From Euclidia mi (Eukaryota > Arthropoda > Insecta > Lepidoptera > Erebidae), in the NCBI GenBank assembly GCA_944739405.2, contig OX123186.2:13724995-13788994 (forward strand): a DNA stretch of 64,000 bases, read 5' to 3'. Every line of letters starts with the position of its first letter. Position 1 is the first letter of the stretch. A program made the position numbers and the translations under genes. Below are positions 20,397 to 32,400 of the stretch, piece by piece. The notes under the pieces are model-generated. The model was not told where the DNA came from and did no database searches. It saw only the letters and a list, made by a program, of their open reading frames with translations.

Positions 20397-23300
20397 ATAT
20401 TAACCTTGAAACCACGTGCCTAGCGACAGTGCATAAGATAGCTAATATAATATTTACTTCTTTACATAATCATCCGATATGGTCTAGTGGCTAGGATACC
20501 TGGCTCTCACCCAGGAGGCTCGAGTTTGATTCCCGGTATCGGAAAAACTTTTCGACAAGTTTTAAACTAATTGCACGACTTAGTAAAGTTTCGTGCATTG
20601 CTAATTTTGTAATTTTTGTCATTTACGGGTAATTTCGATATTTTCTGATTAATTCTCATAGTGGCACAGAAGTCTGCTCTCTACTTGGTGTTAAGTGATC
20701 ACGCTGGCTATCAAATTTTTTTTATAGGCACACACCTGTATCCCCGAAGTGGTAGGCAGAGGTGTAGTATTACACCCACATTTCACTATCTTACGAATTA
20801 TAGGTCGCACGTAATAAAAGGGGAGCCTATTGGCGTTATCGGGCACATTCTAGACTCAGTGCTGTAGCTGACAATTCGAAAAAATATAGTTACACTTTTG
20901 CCCCACCCGTGAATCGTACACAAGAGCTTCTAAATGCGTCACTAAAGTAATTCGAATTAATAAACACCTACTTGAACAATTTCGTGAGTTGTACACTTGC
21001 TTAAGATTTATTCCTTTGTTAAAGTATCTTGTACTTGCTCCGACGTTTGGGCGTGGGTGGCACAATGTGGGTGGTAAAATTAATTGTTCAGATTTGGCAT
21101 TCCATTGCCTTGTACCCATTATGCCATTTATACGATGATGCTTTGGGATTTTTTATACTATTTTAGAGCATGGGACGTACCCTGCACTCTATGATCTATG
21201 AGGCTTAGAAAAATGGACGCGCTATGAAAAGGTACTTCTCATTTGCTTTGAGGATGAGATTGGAGTAAAGTTCATAATAGCTTATGAAAGAAAGCGTAGT
21301 CACATACGAGATCCTTCTACCATATGACGTATTATATTCAAAACGATAACATGGCCACAAATACAGCTGCAAGTGCTTGGTGGCGTTTTGCTTCATAATT
21401 ATATTGTGATACATTTTTTGTACGCGTTTCATCATTTAATAAATTCATCTTATATTTACAGCTGATATACTATATCAACCAAATTTGTGTTGATATGTGA
21501 TGCTTTAGAGAACTATATTGTCAAACCACCAAATGAATCCCAAAAAGTGTGTGCAACCATCCGTCGAGTCGGAGAAATATGCCATGACAACTACTTTCAG
21601 TGATAAGATTCAAATTTTTTGATCAAGATACGTGCGGTCCAGCGTTCACGGAAGTCCAAAAACCAGGGTAAAGGTCCTCGCGTTGCCTCATGTAAATAAA
21701 TAATTTCAATATGTATCTCTCTCTAAAATCTTAAGTATCCCGTTTTGTATTAACATAAAAGCTTCGAATCTGTCGTTGATTCATCTTTTTCGCTACCGAC
21801 TGAAATCCACTCCTGACCAACAAACATGGCAGAATTTTTTTTTGGAAATCATGTGATTGTTTCCAATCTGTGTTAATATTAAAAAAAAAATTGGTTTCTT
21901 TGATAATACTATAGAATATGATCGCACTAGTCGCACCTTTAGTGACCATAAAATTATGAAACTCTATAGTAAATAATTAATGATTGCAAATTGTAGCATA
22001 CTGTGGTATATAGCAATAAGAAAATTAGAACTATTTTCAGACTGTATAAGAGCGTAAGTAATTTTAGTATAACAAACCTATGCCTGGTCTACCCTGGAAA
22101 TACTAATTTGATACATAAATACTAGAAACGAAAGTATATACAATTTATGAGAACTTCATAATCGCAGTTTGTGTTTGTCGCCAAGCAAACAATTTGATTT
22201 AGAACAACATATTTGGAAACCATTAAGCATTCAGTGTCCAAATCAAATTTACGACGATCACATCCAAATTTGGATAAATTGTTTCTGTGCCCTCAATTTG
22301 GTTTTATGGTTGTGTATCAAAGGATATTTCAGAAATGTATGACTCTTAGTTTTGAAACGTGTCTTCCAATTTCAAATTATAAAATGATATTTCATAATTG
22401 CTTAAAACCTAACATTAGGTGGTGATTGCGGGTTCTAGGATCTTAGGATCTGGTTTTGTATCCAACAATATTAATGAAACTCACAAGTTTACTTGAAAGA
22501 GTGCAACCATTCTCGAATGTTTTGTGTAGTTGTCCAGCAAGGGATGCTGTGTTGGTAGTTAGTAATATAATCTGCTAAATATCTTAGATGGTTATGTGTG
22601 CTCTGAACTAAATATGCGTTGTATGAGTGGCAACTATTTATTATTAGACGGAAAGTGTACTTGAAAGCTAAAATAATTCATAAGAACAACATTACTCGTC
22701 TTCATTGTAGTAACGAGGAGTTATTAGTACCTAACTTTTTGTTGTTAAATACAGTTAGGTAAAATAATATAATCGTTCAACACTTCAGTGAACCTCTTAC
22801 AGACAGTAGGTACAACCAAAACATCTGACGATGACGTCGAAAAGCATTAAACGTATCTTGAAAAGTTTTAAAGCCCCCTTAGAGGCTTCAACACGACTTT
22901 CAATTTGAATCATTAATGTTACACAAAAAAAATCGAAACATTACAGTAACGTTATATAACGGTGAAATTCTAATTCAAAGATTTATCAAAACGCCTTTAA
23001 TTTAACAGCTAGAACAAAATACTATACAAACTTGTTTAATATAAAAGCAATTTGTCAGTCCAACGGAAAAGAGGATATTTTTCTACGAATTATATAAAAA
23101 TCTTTGCTCAACTAATTCCTAGTAAGTGTGAAAAATATACGGATTTGTAATGCTGCAAGTTCTTTGCGTACTGACGGATCTAATAATGATAATAAGCAAA
23201 ATACTTTTTTAAAACAAATGTATTTTTCACTTTAGTCGTTGGTTTTGGTCTACTAAATTGGCAATAAATTGCTACAGCATGAACAAATCTCTCTAGGCAT

Positions 23301-23660
23301 TAAGAGAAACAAGCATTTATTTCCATGTTTGTCCACAAATGCATAATCCACATGGAGCAATTTTTTAACATATAAGTTCTTCAAATTCTTCCAAAAGAAG
23401 CAACAACAAGGTTTTACGCTCAACGCAACACAGCCTCGTATATGTTATGCTCCTAAACTCGGCAAACTTCGTTGATCCATCGGAATTTGTCGTGAACAAA
23501 CCAGCTGACATTAAACTGTGGTTAGAACAAGACAGGTGGAATTACAGGCCTACAACTTTATAACAGATGAAATGTTAGTCCAACGCAGACACCAATCATG
23601 TGAACAGATTTAGGAATTAAATAAACTGTTTCAAAAAGTTTTTGGTTGGGTCAGGCTTTG
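20397..23660 (+). repeat. Long unclassified repeat, copy B (uninterrupted)
   Basis: About 3.3 kb collinear with the four segments of copy A, lacking the insertions present there, so it reveals the empty sites. No convincing ORF; AT-rich. It might be a large non-autonomous element or a segmental duplication. It contains the second tRNA-Glu copy. Confidence 0.8.
20473..20544 (+). tRNA. tRNA-Glu (CTC)-like, decayed copy in repeat B
   Basis: Acceptor and anticodon stems and the CTC anticodon are intact, but the T-arm reads CGAGTTTGATTCCCG instead of CGGGTTCGATTCCCG: this breaks a T-stem pair and alters the B box. Probably a pseudo-tRNA. Confidence 0.6.
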
Positions 23661-23699
23661 AGTAGTTAGTAATAGTTTTATTTCAAGGTTACTCAAATA

Positions 23700-23950
23700 T
23701 CTGTGGCGTCATTCTGTGGCTATTAATATTATTTGGTTTTCATAAAGAGAAATACTAATTTCAGGAAGGATCAATGACTTCGCCCCAACTCTGCCCGCGT
23801 GGGTGTCGGTTTTCGATGAAGAGGCCCGTCAGTTCCAGTATGCCACTCAACAGCCTTTTAAGTATCTCTGCACACAAAAATACCATAATTTTATTCTGCT
23901 CCGATACGATGTGAAAGATCAAACAAACAAACACACTTTCACATTTATAA
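23700..23950. other. Unassigned sequence between repeat copy B and LINE
   Basis: A short stretch near 23770-23870 is less AT-rich (ccccaactctgcccgcgtgggtgtcgg) but has no ORF or repeat match within the window. Confidence 0.5.
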
Positions 23951-23954
23951 TATT

Positions 23955-24805
23955 AGAAATGAAATGAAAATGAAATATATTTATTTGCTGAAACATGGTA
24001 TACAGGTTCTTACAGTAGATGTTATCAAGAGTTTCACATGTTTCGTCGGCAAATAATCCGACATGCAAATTACTGTCTAAATAATATCATTTTATCATTA
24101 ATGATTTTATAACCATGTCAATTATTTAATTCTTTAATCAATTATTTAATCAATTATTAATTACTCAATTGTTTTTAAAGTAACACTCAATTTGATGTCT
24201 ACACTTTACATAAGTTTTACTACTACATCTATGAGGTATTACAACCAAATTAAAAACAAGATCGACAATTTTATTTTCATATAACATACATAATATAATA
24301 AATTTGTAAGTACCGGCACTTTATTAATTTATATGAATTATTTAAACAATTGCAGTCATACACCAAATGTCAACCTTAAAAATAAAACATAAAACAATTT
24401 ACAATGTCAATGTGTTTTAAATAGGTCACAAGTACTATAAAAATATTTATCTACGAGCCACCTGTAAAGTTTAGTCTTAAATTGTTTAGTTGGTAATTCC
24501 CTTATTGATTTTGGTAATGCGTATTATACTTTAATAGCCATTCTATGACAATTATTCTTACATAATGACGTCCTACAATATAGTACCTCTAATCTTGTTG
24601 GATATCTAAATCTCACTTTCGAAGAACTATTATCTTGCAGAATATGAAAGCGTGAATCATGTTCTCTGACAAAGCAAGCAATTTGAAAAATGTATAAACC
24701 TGCCAATGTCAACAATTTAAGATTCTTAAAGAGGGGTCTACAAGAAGTCAACGGGCCAACTCCACAAACAGCCCTTAAACATTTTTTTTGTACTATAAAT
24801 GCCAT
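23955..24805 (-). mobile_element. CR1/Jockey-group LINE, 3' half of a copy split by a 3.56-kb insertion
   Basis: The 24805-24524 open stretch encodes the ORF2 C-terminus starting MAFIVQKKCLRAVCG, which continues the protein interrupted at 28374 (ending YGLIIWGNSS). The tail near 23955-23975 is (gaaat)n-like on +. Together with 28374-29880 it was one element before the insertion. Confidence 0.85.
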
Positions 24806-24809
24806 ACCA

Positions 24810-24855
24810 TGTAACGTATGTCCGGTACTTACCGCGTTACGTTACAATACCGCCC
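24810..24855 (+). repeat. Left inverted end of the gypsy-bearing insertion
   Basis: Matches the reverse complement of 28324-28369 with three differences. Starts TG, as LTRs do. Confidence 0.9.
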
Positions 24856-24992
24856 GCCTTAGGAGAGGATTTTACGTGGCTAACAAGGAAAATCCGACTA
24901 GCTGCGTTAGGTCTATGAGTCCGCTACTGTCCAAGCTAAGACGGCATATAGAGAGAAGGAAGGGAAAGTCTTCTACGGTTTGTAACAAATAG

Positions 24993-27687
24993 TTAGGCAC
25001 CATAGTGTATAAGTTTTAGGTCCTTAATGTGCCAAAACCCAATAGAATTTCCAGACGCGTCCGACAACTCGTAAACGAGAGGCGACTTTTTATTAATCAC
25101 TGTGCACTTCACGAATTTAGGGGCTAGTTTCTTACAGAAGGGCTTATCCTTGTCGCTCTGATAAAAAGTCCGTTTCCACACAGTGTCTCCCACATTAAAC
25201 TCAGCTGGTTTACGGCGTAAATTATACGTTTGGGAATTCCTAGCATGAGCTTGAATGAGGAGTGCCTGAACTTTGTCAAATATGCCTGATAAGTGATCTA
25301 TGTTTTCTGCGTAATCGTCCCTAGGTATGTATACTATATCATCAGCGTCTGTGTCGACATAGTGTGAGCCGCATGGAACTAGTTCACGTCCATAGACTAA
25401 AAAACTAGGTGTATAGCCCGTGACTTCATTAACTGCAGTATTTAATGCAAACTGCACCTTAGGTAAGAGAGTGTCCCATAATCTCTGGTCATTTCCTACA
25501 AACGCCGCTAAGGTAGAACCAATGGTTTTATTATAGCGTTCGACCGTATTGACATGTGGGGAATATTTAGGAGTATAATGAAGATTAGGGATTTTGTACT
25601 TGCGCAACATAGCTTTTAAAGTAGCACTGACAAACTGTTTACCATTGTCCAATATAATTGTAGATGGTATACCATGAACTAAAAATATTTTTTCTTCCAA
25701 AATATTAGTTATTATTTCAGCAGTTGCGCGCCTGATAGGAAAAAGTAGACAGTATTTACTAAAACAACAAGTTACTACGAAGATGTAGGCGTTTTGTTTT
25801 CTTGTGACGGGTAGTGGCCCCACCAAATCTACACTAATGGTTTGGAAGGATCGTGAACACACTTTGGGTCGTCCCATGGTTCCCAATGGTGCGTGGTTCT
25901 GATGTTTGTGCGCGATACAAGTGTCGCAAGAATTTATGAACTTAACTACGTCATCGCGCATTTTGGGCCAATAGTAACGCAGTGCTAAGCGCTTGTAAGT
26001 TTTAAATATACCGAAATGCCCCAAAGTGGTTTCGGCATGGTTCTCTAATATGGCATTATTTCGATCAGAAGAAGGTAGTACTTCTTTCCATTCGAACTCC
26101 TTACGTAGCATACACCTAGATTTAATCAAACGATATAATTTATTATTTTTAATAGAATAGTCTGGATAGTCATTAGGCGAAGATAAACAACCATTGTAGG
26201 TGGCTGAATACCATTGATCAGTGTTAACATTAGGGTCATTCACGTTATTATTATTCGCGTTAATTATATTTACAGGTAGGGATCGTGATAAGGCATCGGC
26301 TATAATATTATCCGCACCGCGCCGATGCTTTATTTCGAAGTTGAAGGCTGACAGACGAACCGACCACCGAGCTAATCTACCAGTCGGGTTGCTCAAGTTT
26401 AGGAACCATTTCAGTGCGGAATGGTCAGTATACACAACAAACTTTAACCCGTTATCTAAATAACAGCGCCAATATTCGAGGGCCGTTAGAACTGCTAATG
26501 TCTCCCGTTCTGTTATACTGTAGTTTTGTTCCTGTGCATTTAGTGACCTACTCATGTAAGCGATAGGTAGTTCCACGCCATCTATTTCTTGTGTAAGTAA
26601 CCCACCGATGCCGCTCGCACTCGCATCTGTGTGAACTTGAAAAGGTTTCTCGTAATCGGGACACGATAATATTGGTGCGGAGCTTAACAATTGTTTTAGT
26701 TTACAAAACGAGTCATCAGCTTCCACCGACCACTGAAATGGTGCGGCTTTCTTACCGGTAGAGGTAAGTTTGTTCAGAGGACCGGCAATAGTACTAAAAT
26801 TAGGTATAAATCGCCGATACCATGATGCAATGCCTAAGAACCTTTTGACTTCTTTTTTATTCTTAGGCGTAGCATATTGAAGAATGGCTTCCACCTTACA
26901 TGGGTCTACTTGTAATCCTTTAGAGTTTACTACGTAGCCCAAGTACTTCAATTCATCACGGAAGAATTTAGATTTTTCCAAGTTGATGGTAAGGTTGGCC
27001 CATTTTAATTTTTCGTATACTTTATTTAATAGTGACACATGAGCATTAAAGGATGGCGATATAAGCACGATATCATCTAAAAAAACGAATACAGAGTTTT
27101 CGAACTCAGGACTGTTCGTAAACAAGTGATCCACGCTGTTGTGTCGCAGGCGCATTCGTTAAACCAAACGGCATAGTCACAAATCTAAATGTTCCTCTAG
27201 AAGGCACATAGAACGCAGTCTTATCACGATCACATTCGCGAAGAGGCGTCTGCCAAAAGGACTTAGATAAGTCTATACTACTTAGATATCTAGCGTTCCT
27301 AAGGTTGTCTAAAATTTCGGATACGTAAGGTAGTTTGTACGCGTCTTTTTTAGTAATAGAATTAAGTTTCCGACTATCTAAACAAAACCTTAGTTTACCG
27401 TCTTTCTTAGGCGTTAGTAAAATCGGTGACGACCACGGACTTTCGCATTTTTCTACCACTCCCAATGCAAGCATTTCGTCTAATTCGTCAATAATTATTT
27501 TTAATTTCGCCGGCGGTAACCTATAATATCTTTGGCGTATCGGCGCAGAATCGCCAGTGTCTATTGCATGTTCTATTAAGTGAGTTCGTCCTAAACCGGT
27601 TTTTTCAGTAGAAATCGACTCGTATTGCTTTATAATTAACTTAGCCGTTCTCTGTTGTGACTCACTCAACTCACTAAAAGATTGCAA
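24993..27687 (-). pseudogene. pol: Ty3/gypsy Pol (RT-RNase H-integrase), one frameshift
   Basis: Order on the minus strand: RT (KKDGKLRFCLDSRKLN, YLSSIDLSKSFWQTPL, VTMPFGLTNAPATQQR), then a frameshift near 27140, VFVFLDDIVLIS (the YxDD box as FLDD), RNase H (VHTDASASGIGGLL, VVYTDHSALKW), integrase zinc domain (HFGIFKTYKRL..YYWP..CDTC), and the integrase core with Asp in DLVGPLP, Asp in ILDNGKQF and Glu in NTVERYNKT. Ends WHIKDLKLIHYGA. The protease and most of Gag are missing upstream. By family it synthesises and integrates cDNA. Apart from the frameshift the 900-codon region is intact. Confidence 0.85.
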
Positions 27688-27689
27688 TA

Positions 27690-28369
27690 CGTTCGTGTTG
27701 TTGGTCGGTCATACTCGTGGCAAGGGAAGTGAGACGATACTCTGCAATAAACGCATCTAAAACCTCTACTGCGTTTTTACTACCAGAACCCGTTACAGTG
27801 GCGCCTACGTGGGTTATTGTCTCGCTTTCCGTGCTCGAGTTCTCATCTAGCAGGTCTCCATCATTGTAAGCGAGCAGGTGCGGCTACAGCAAACCGGTAC
27901 GTATTGTTGTACTAATTGCCTACCTTTTAGTGTAACTACCTACTACGTACTAGTTCGCAAATTTGAATCTAACGTTTTTCTAATTAGTCCTAACGGTCGA
28001 ACTTTTACGCCTAATCGTAAAGTAGGCCATTTGTAAGGGCGGAACGCTTGCGCACTAAGTGTAGTGTGTAGTGTATACTTACGCGGTTATTCATACACCA
28101 TGGGCTCACACCCCATAAAATACTTCCTGCTAAACAAGAACGAGTTAGCTTACGAGGTCGCGATTAGAGGTGAGGAGCCGGCTACCTCTGTCCTAGGTCT
28201 GCGGAAGCAGCTCCCTAAATTACTGGAAGCCATTCCAAATGATGACATTTTGGAGTCGGGTCTAGCCATAGCGGTGGACTTCGAGGGCGCTAGCGAGGCC
28301 GTCTCTGAGCTGGCCGAGCGTATGGGCGGTACTGTGACGCAACGCGGTAAGTACCGGACATACGTTACA
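27690..28369 (+). mobile_element. Gypsy LTR end, primer-binding site and gag N-terminus, opposite to pol
   Basis: GTTACA (27794-27799 area) followed immediately by GTGGCGCCTACGTGGG resembles an LTR 3' end plus a tRNA-Lys-type primer-binding site (family PBS TGGCGCCC...). An ATG at 28100 in good context (ACCATGG) opens a frame starting MGSHPIKYFLLNKNELAYE, resembling gypsy-type Gag N-termini. Gag is cut off at the inverted end 28369; the few codons beyond belong to the LINE. Confidence 0.55.
28324..28369 (-). repeat. Right inverted end of the gypsy-bearing insertion
   Basis: Reverse complement of the left end. On the plus strand it overlaps the 3' part of the truncated gag reading frame. Confidence 0.9.
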
Positions 28370-28373
28370 ACCA

Positions 28374-29880
28374 AAATAACTAGAGTTACCCCAGATAATA
28401 AGACCATATCTGAGCACTGAAATTACGTAACCAAAATACGCAGTAAGGGCTATTTTTTGACCGGATGTTCGTCGTAATCTTTTTAGAGCAAACACAAACC
28501 GATTAAGTTTTCTACAAAGTAAATCTATATGGGCTTTCCAGTTCAAACTCTTGTCCAAAGTTATGCCAAGAAATTTTATTTGCTCAACTTTCTCAATTAA
28601 TACATTACGATATGTCAAGCCTTTGTTAAAATAATTTCAATATTATTATAATTTTGAAAATAAATGAATTTTGTTTTCGACATGTTAGCTTTTAAGTTGT
28701 TGCATTCCAACCAATTAAGTATTGAGTCAATTTGAGATTGTAGGAGCCGTTCAAAATCTTTGCGTTTATCTTTATTGTCTATCACAAGCGAGACATCATC
28801 CGCAAACAAAACACATTGATATTTAGTTGCAGCTGGTAAATCGTTGATGTACAATAAAAACAGTAAAGGCCCCAGTACGCTGCCCTGAGGTACACCAACG
28901 TTATTATATTGCTCTCGAGATTTATACGCAGTAGAATACAAAGTGTCATCAATTCTTTGAACTTCCACATATTGCTTGCGTCCCGTTAGATAGCTACTAA
29001 TCCAATCCAAAGCTGGGCCCCTTATGCCATATGTTTTACACTTTCTGATCAGAGTTTCGTGATCAACGAAATCGAAGGCTTTGTTCATGTCAAAAAATAT
29101 GACAGACACAGGTATGCGATCAATACATTCGGCAACATTAGATACAAGCATAAAAGCAGCTAAAGTCGTTGACTTACTTTTCTGGAACCCATTTTGCTCG
29201 GGTTTAATAATTTGAAATTTGTCTGTCTAAAAATGCAATACGACGATTGTGCATTGCCTTTTCAAACACTTCACCGAATATTGAAATAAGTGTTATAGGT
29301 CTATAATTGTTCAATGACTTTTGCTGTCTTTTTTATGCATTGGTTTAACTAAAGATAATTTGAGTACTTCCGGAAAAATTCCTTCTGAGAAGGAAAGATT
29401 TATTAGGTATTGCAAAACTGGCGATATTTTATTAATACAATGTTCAAAATATGAGTGGATATTCCATCAAAGCCTACTGCCTTGGTATTATTGAGAGAAA
29501 GCACAATTTTTATATTCTTAATTTGGTATATCAGAAATTCTGTTTGATAAGTTAACAAAGAATTCATTGAAAGTTTCCGCTATTTGTGATGCATCTGTAA
29601 TATTATTGCCATTATTTTCGATTTCGGGAATATCACAGTAGGTATTATCAACATCTACTTTGTCCTTGATTATAGACCATGTGGCCTTACCTTTGTTTTT
29701 TGATTTTTGCATAAATTTGTTATTCATAAGAATCTTAGATTCATTTATACACTTTCGCAAAATTGCAGAAAATTTCCTATAATCTGATTTACATGTCTGT
29801 TCTTTGTCCCTGTAACATTTATGCCTTAGTTCTCTTTTATGTCAACTTGATGTCCTTTGTCCTTTGTAAGCCATTTCACT
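28374..29880 (-). mobile_element. CR1/Jockey-group LINE, 5' half of the split copy
   Basis: ORF2 pieces in order: 29760-29518 (linker, KSKNKGKATWSIIKD), a broken RT region around 29150-29500, 29151-28615 (IFFDMNKAFDFVDHETLI, GVPQGSVLGPLLFLLYIND, CVLFADDVSLV) and 28618-28374 (FLGITLDKSLNWKAHI, YGLIIWGNSS). Frameshifts separate the pieces. 5'-truncated before the endonuclease. Confidence 0.8.
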
Positions 29881-30390
29881 GAATATTAGTATGGATTCAG
29901 AAATATTATAATCATGAACCTTAAGAATATTTTAAAATGCAACAATTCAATAAGATGCTTAATCCTTGGCAAATTGGGTCAGACATTTTTTAAACAATAC
30001 TGAAATTCAAAATGGCTTCGTTGCGAGAGAATTTAGCAAGACTCAAATGAGGACACTTAGAACATATACGAGCAGACTCGGAATTTCTATTGGTGTTTCG
30101 TGTAATATTTTTTATCTTATGCACAGTCAGGTCTAGACGTTGAAGACAAGTACTTACAGTAGAACTTTATCAATTGCCTTGATCTAGTAGTAAATGTTGT
30201 AGTTTTTAACAATATTTTAATTTGTGGAACATCAAAAGCTTTTAAAAATATCGTATTTCTATAATGATCATTGCAAAAATCACAAAATTTGATAGTAAAT
30301 TGCAACAAGAACGTGAAATGACTCATAAAAGCTAAACTCGGAAGTAATTTAATATCTCAACATAACAATTCGGAATTTATAATAATAAAC
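29880..30390. other. Unassigned AT-rich sequence
   Basis: No ORF with recognisable motifs, no repeat match within the window. Confidence 0.5.
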
Positions 30391-30391
30391 A

Positions 30392-30876
30392 AAAATTGGG
30401 CAAGTGCGAGTCGGACTCGCGCACGAAGAGTTCCGTACCATCATCTATAAAAGAAAATCACGTTTGTTGTATGTATACTTAAATATTTTTTAAGTTTCTA
30501 CCTGTTATTGAGATCGATTAACAAATTGCTTAAAAATTACGTTTGTTGTATGGGAGCCCCCTTTATTATTTACTTTTTTTAAATTTAATTATTTATTTTG
30601 AAAGATACTATTCAACAACATATTCTGTGAAAATTTTAAGCGTTTACTTGTTACGTTAGTAATTTTGAGCAAAAAATACGAAAAAAAACACGTTTATTGT
30701 ATGGGACCCCCCCCCCCTTAAAATTTTATTTTCTATTTTTAAGTATTTGTTGTTATAGCGGCCACCGAAATACATAATTTGTGAAAATTTCAGCTTTCTA
30801 GCTATCACGGTTTATGAGATACAGCCTGGTGACAGACAGACAGACAGCGGAGGCTTAGTAATAGGGTCTCGTTTTG
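30392..30876 (+). repeat. Dispersed 'gtgcgagtcggactcgcgcac' repeat, copy 1
   Basis: Starts attgggcaagtgcgagtcgg, contains 'ttgttgtatgggagcccc', and ends in a 'gtgacagacagacagac' tract and 'cttagtaatagggtc'. The same family at 38911-39309/53920-54680 was the landing site of the Polinton. It is very common in lepidopteran genomes; transposon class unknown to me. The 3' end is truncated at a join to a piece matching 14410-14590. Confidence 0.8.
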
Positions 30877-31035
30877 TCAGTCCGTTAAACGTTTACAACA
30901 TATTCCTTCAATACGTATTCTCAACCAGTAACATCATACATCGTACTAAACATAACACTTAGGAGGATAGTTGCATTGCATCATTTCAAAGCTACGCCAC
31001 GGCGCTAACAAGGACCTCGCCGCGCACGCTGTTAT
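30877..31035 (+). repeat. Third copy of the repeat end seen at 14410-14590
   Basis: Shares 'catattc.ttcaatacgt.ttct', 'catcgtactaaacat' and 'aggaggatagttgca' with copy A segment 4. Confidence 0.7.
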
Positions 31036-32212
31036 GACATTATTAACCGACATAAAAACAGAGGAGATTATCAATTCGTCGGCTTTTTTGTGTGATTTGC
31101 TGGTGCTTCCAGTGTGGTCCCATTAAAATATGATCAAGAACTGACGAGTAGTTTTTGACTTATGCGTACTATGAGTACCTTCAGTAGCCTGATTCTTGTG
31201 TATCCCATAGAATAAAGCAAAAGTTCAGTCGGCCGTTGCTTTATTAACCAAGCTAATATTCCGTTGAATTTATTCACCATGTATCATCGTGAGTGCTTCA
31301 TTTTTTTATTACGTAAGGTAAGACATAAGGTCAGTTTTCATGGTTAGTAACTAAAGGATACTTGCAGAACTAAGATAGCGTAGACCCAAAAGCTTCATTT
31401 CACAGGACGTCAATTTACGTATTCCTTCATTTTACAATGTTATTAATTGATAAAGAGTTTTGCGGTTAAGCTTGAACCAAGGCTGCCTCTATAATAACAA
31501 CAACATAAAAGAGTGAATTGAGCTATCTGCTCTATAACCTGTTACCGCACCATAGTACGCTGTTTACGCCAAAGTTTTCAGAATATCCATACTCTCAACT
31601 ATGAAAACAAACGTCAGAAATTTAACCCGATGCTTGGGAGCACGTGAATTGTTTGAACTATCTGCACTTACGTCACGTCAGCATACGTATTGCATATCCA
31701 AACTGACGTCAAACACCAAACACGTATTTCATAAAACTAACAAAGCTTAAATCCTCTAAAATATTTAAACGCCACACAAACAGGGCTGGCTCACATTGTA
31801 CAACAGTTTTGCATAAACAGCTCTTTACATTATGTACGGTATTGAAACTTTGGTATGTTGCCTTAAACAATTAAATGTTCTACTCGGATACTAGTCCAAC
31901 TCTCGATTCTTGTGAAATTAGGCTTAAGCTCTCGGTTTTCACTGCTGATAGCCTAGCGGTCGTATAGCATTGCGAACTGAAGTGATGCAAATTCGATTCA
32001 TTATTTTTTATACACGATTACCACTTTGAATCATAGATACCCATAATATATTGTTATGCTATACACAAAAAATATGCATTATACAGACTATGATATTTAA
32101 TGGGTTCTCTATACATTTATAAAGTCGTAGCGATGCAGAGATAAAGGGTCAGTGTGAGTTGACATTTAATGCAATACACATTATCACAGTCTGATAATGA
32201 CAATTTCTACCT

Positions 32213-32400
32213 TGGATGTACCCGACATAGGCAGGGGCACGGGCCTCTTCTCACTATGGGAAGGGTTAGTCCATAGACCTCCACGGTGGAGAAGTTGGGG
32301 TTGGTAAACTTCATACTATATTGTCTTTACTGCCAGACATACAGGTTTGCTCACGATGACTTCCTTAAACAATTGCAGCGTTTGTGATAACTTTGTAAGT
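32213..32400 (-). repeat. Lepidopteran SINE, second copy
   Basis: Plus strand 'gggcctcttctcactatgggaagggttagtccatag' and 'acatacaggtttgctcacgatgacttcctt' are diverged versions of the SINE body seen at 19590-19670. Confidence 0.6.

Larger units (their letters stand above)
24810..28369 (-). mobile_element. Insertion with 46-bp inverted ends and 4-bp duplication carrying Ty3/gypsy pol and opposite-strand gag/PBS
   Basis: Ends begin TGTAACGTATGTCCGGTACT on + at 24810 and on the minus strand at 28369, matching at 43 of 46 positions. ACCA is duplicated at 24806-24809 and 28370-28373. The host LINE protein reads across the excised junction, so it is one insertion event. Inside, pol runs on the minus strand, whereas the right 680 bp hold an LTR-end-like GTTACA, a primer-binding-site-like GTGGCGCCTACGTGGG and a gag start on the plus strand. 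Direct LTRs were not found. It may be a rearranged gypsy retrotransposon or a TIR element built from gypsy parts. Confidence 0.7.

Noticed and set aside
24810..28369. Firm classification as a Ginger DNA transposon
   Set aside because: Ends and duplication length fit, but Ginger elements lack RT/RNase H and gag/PBS; a rearranged gypsy is at least as likely.
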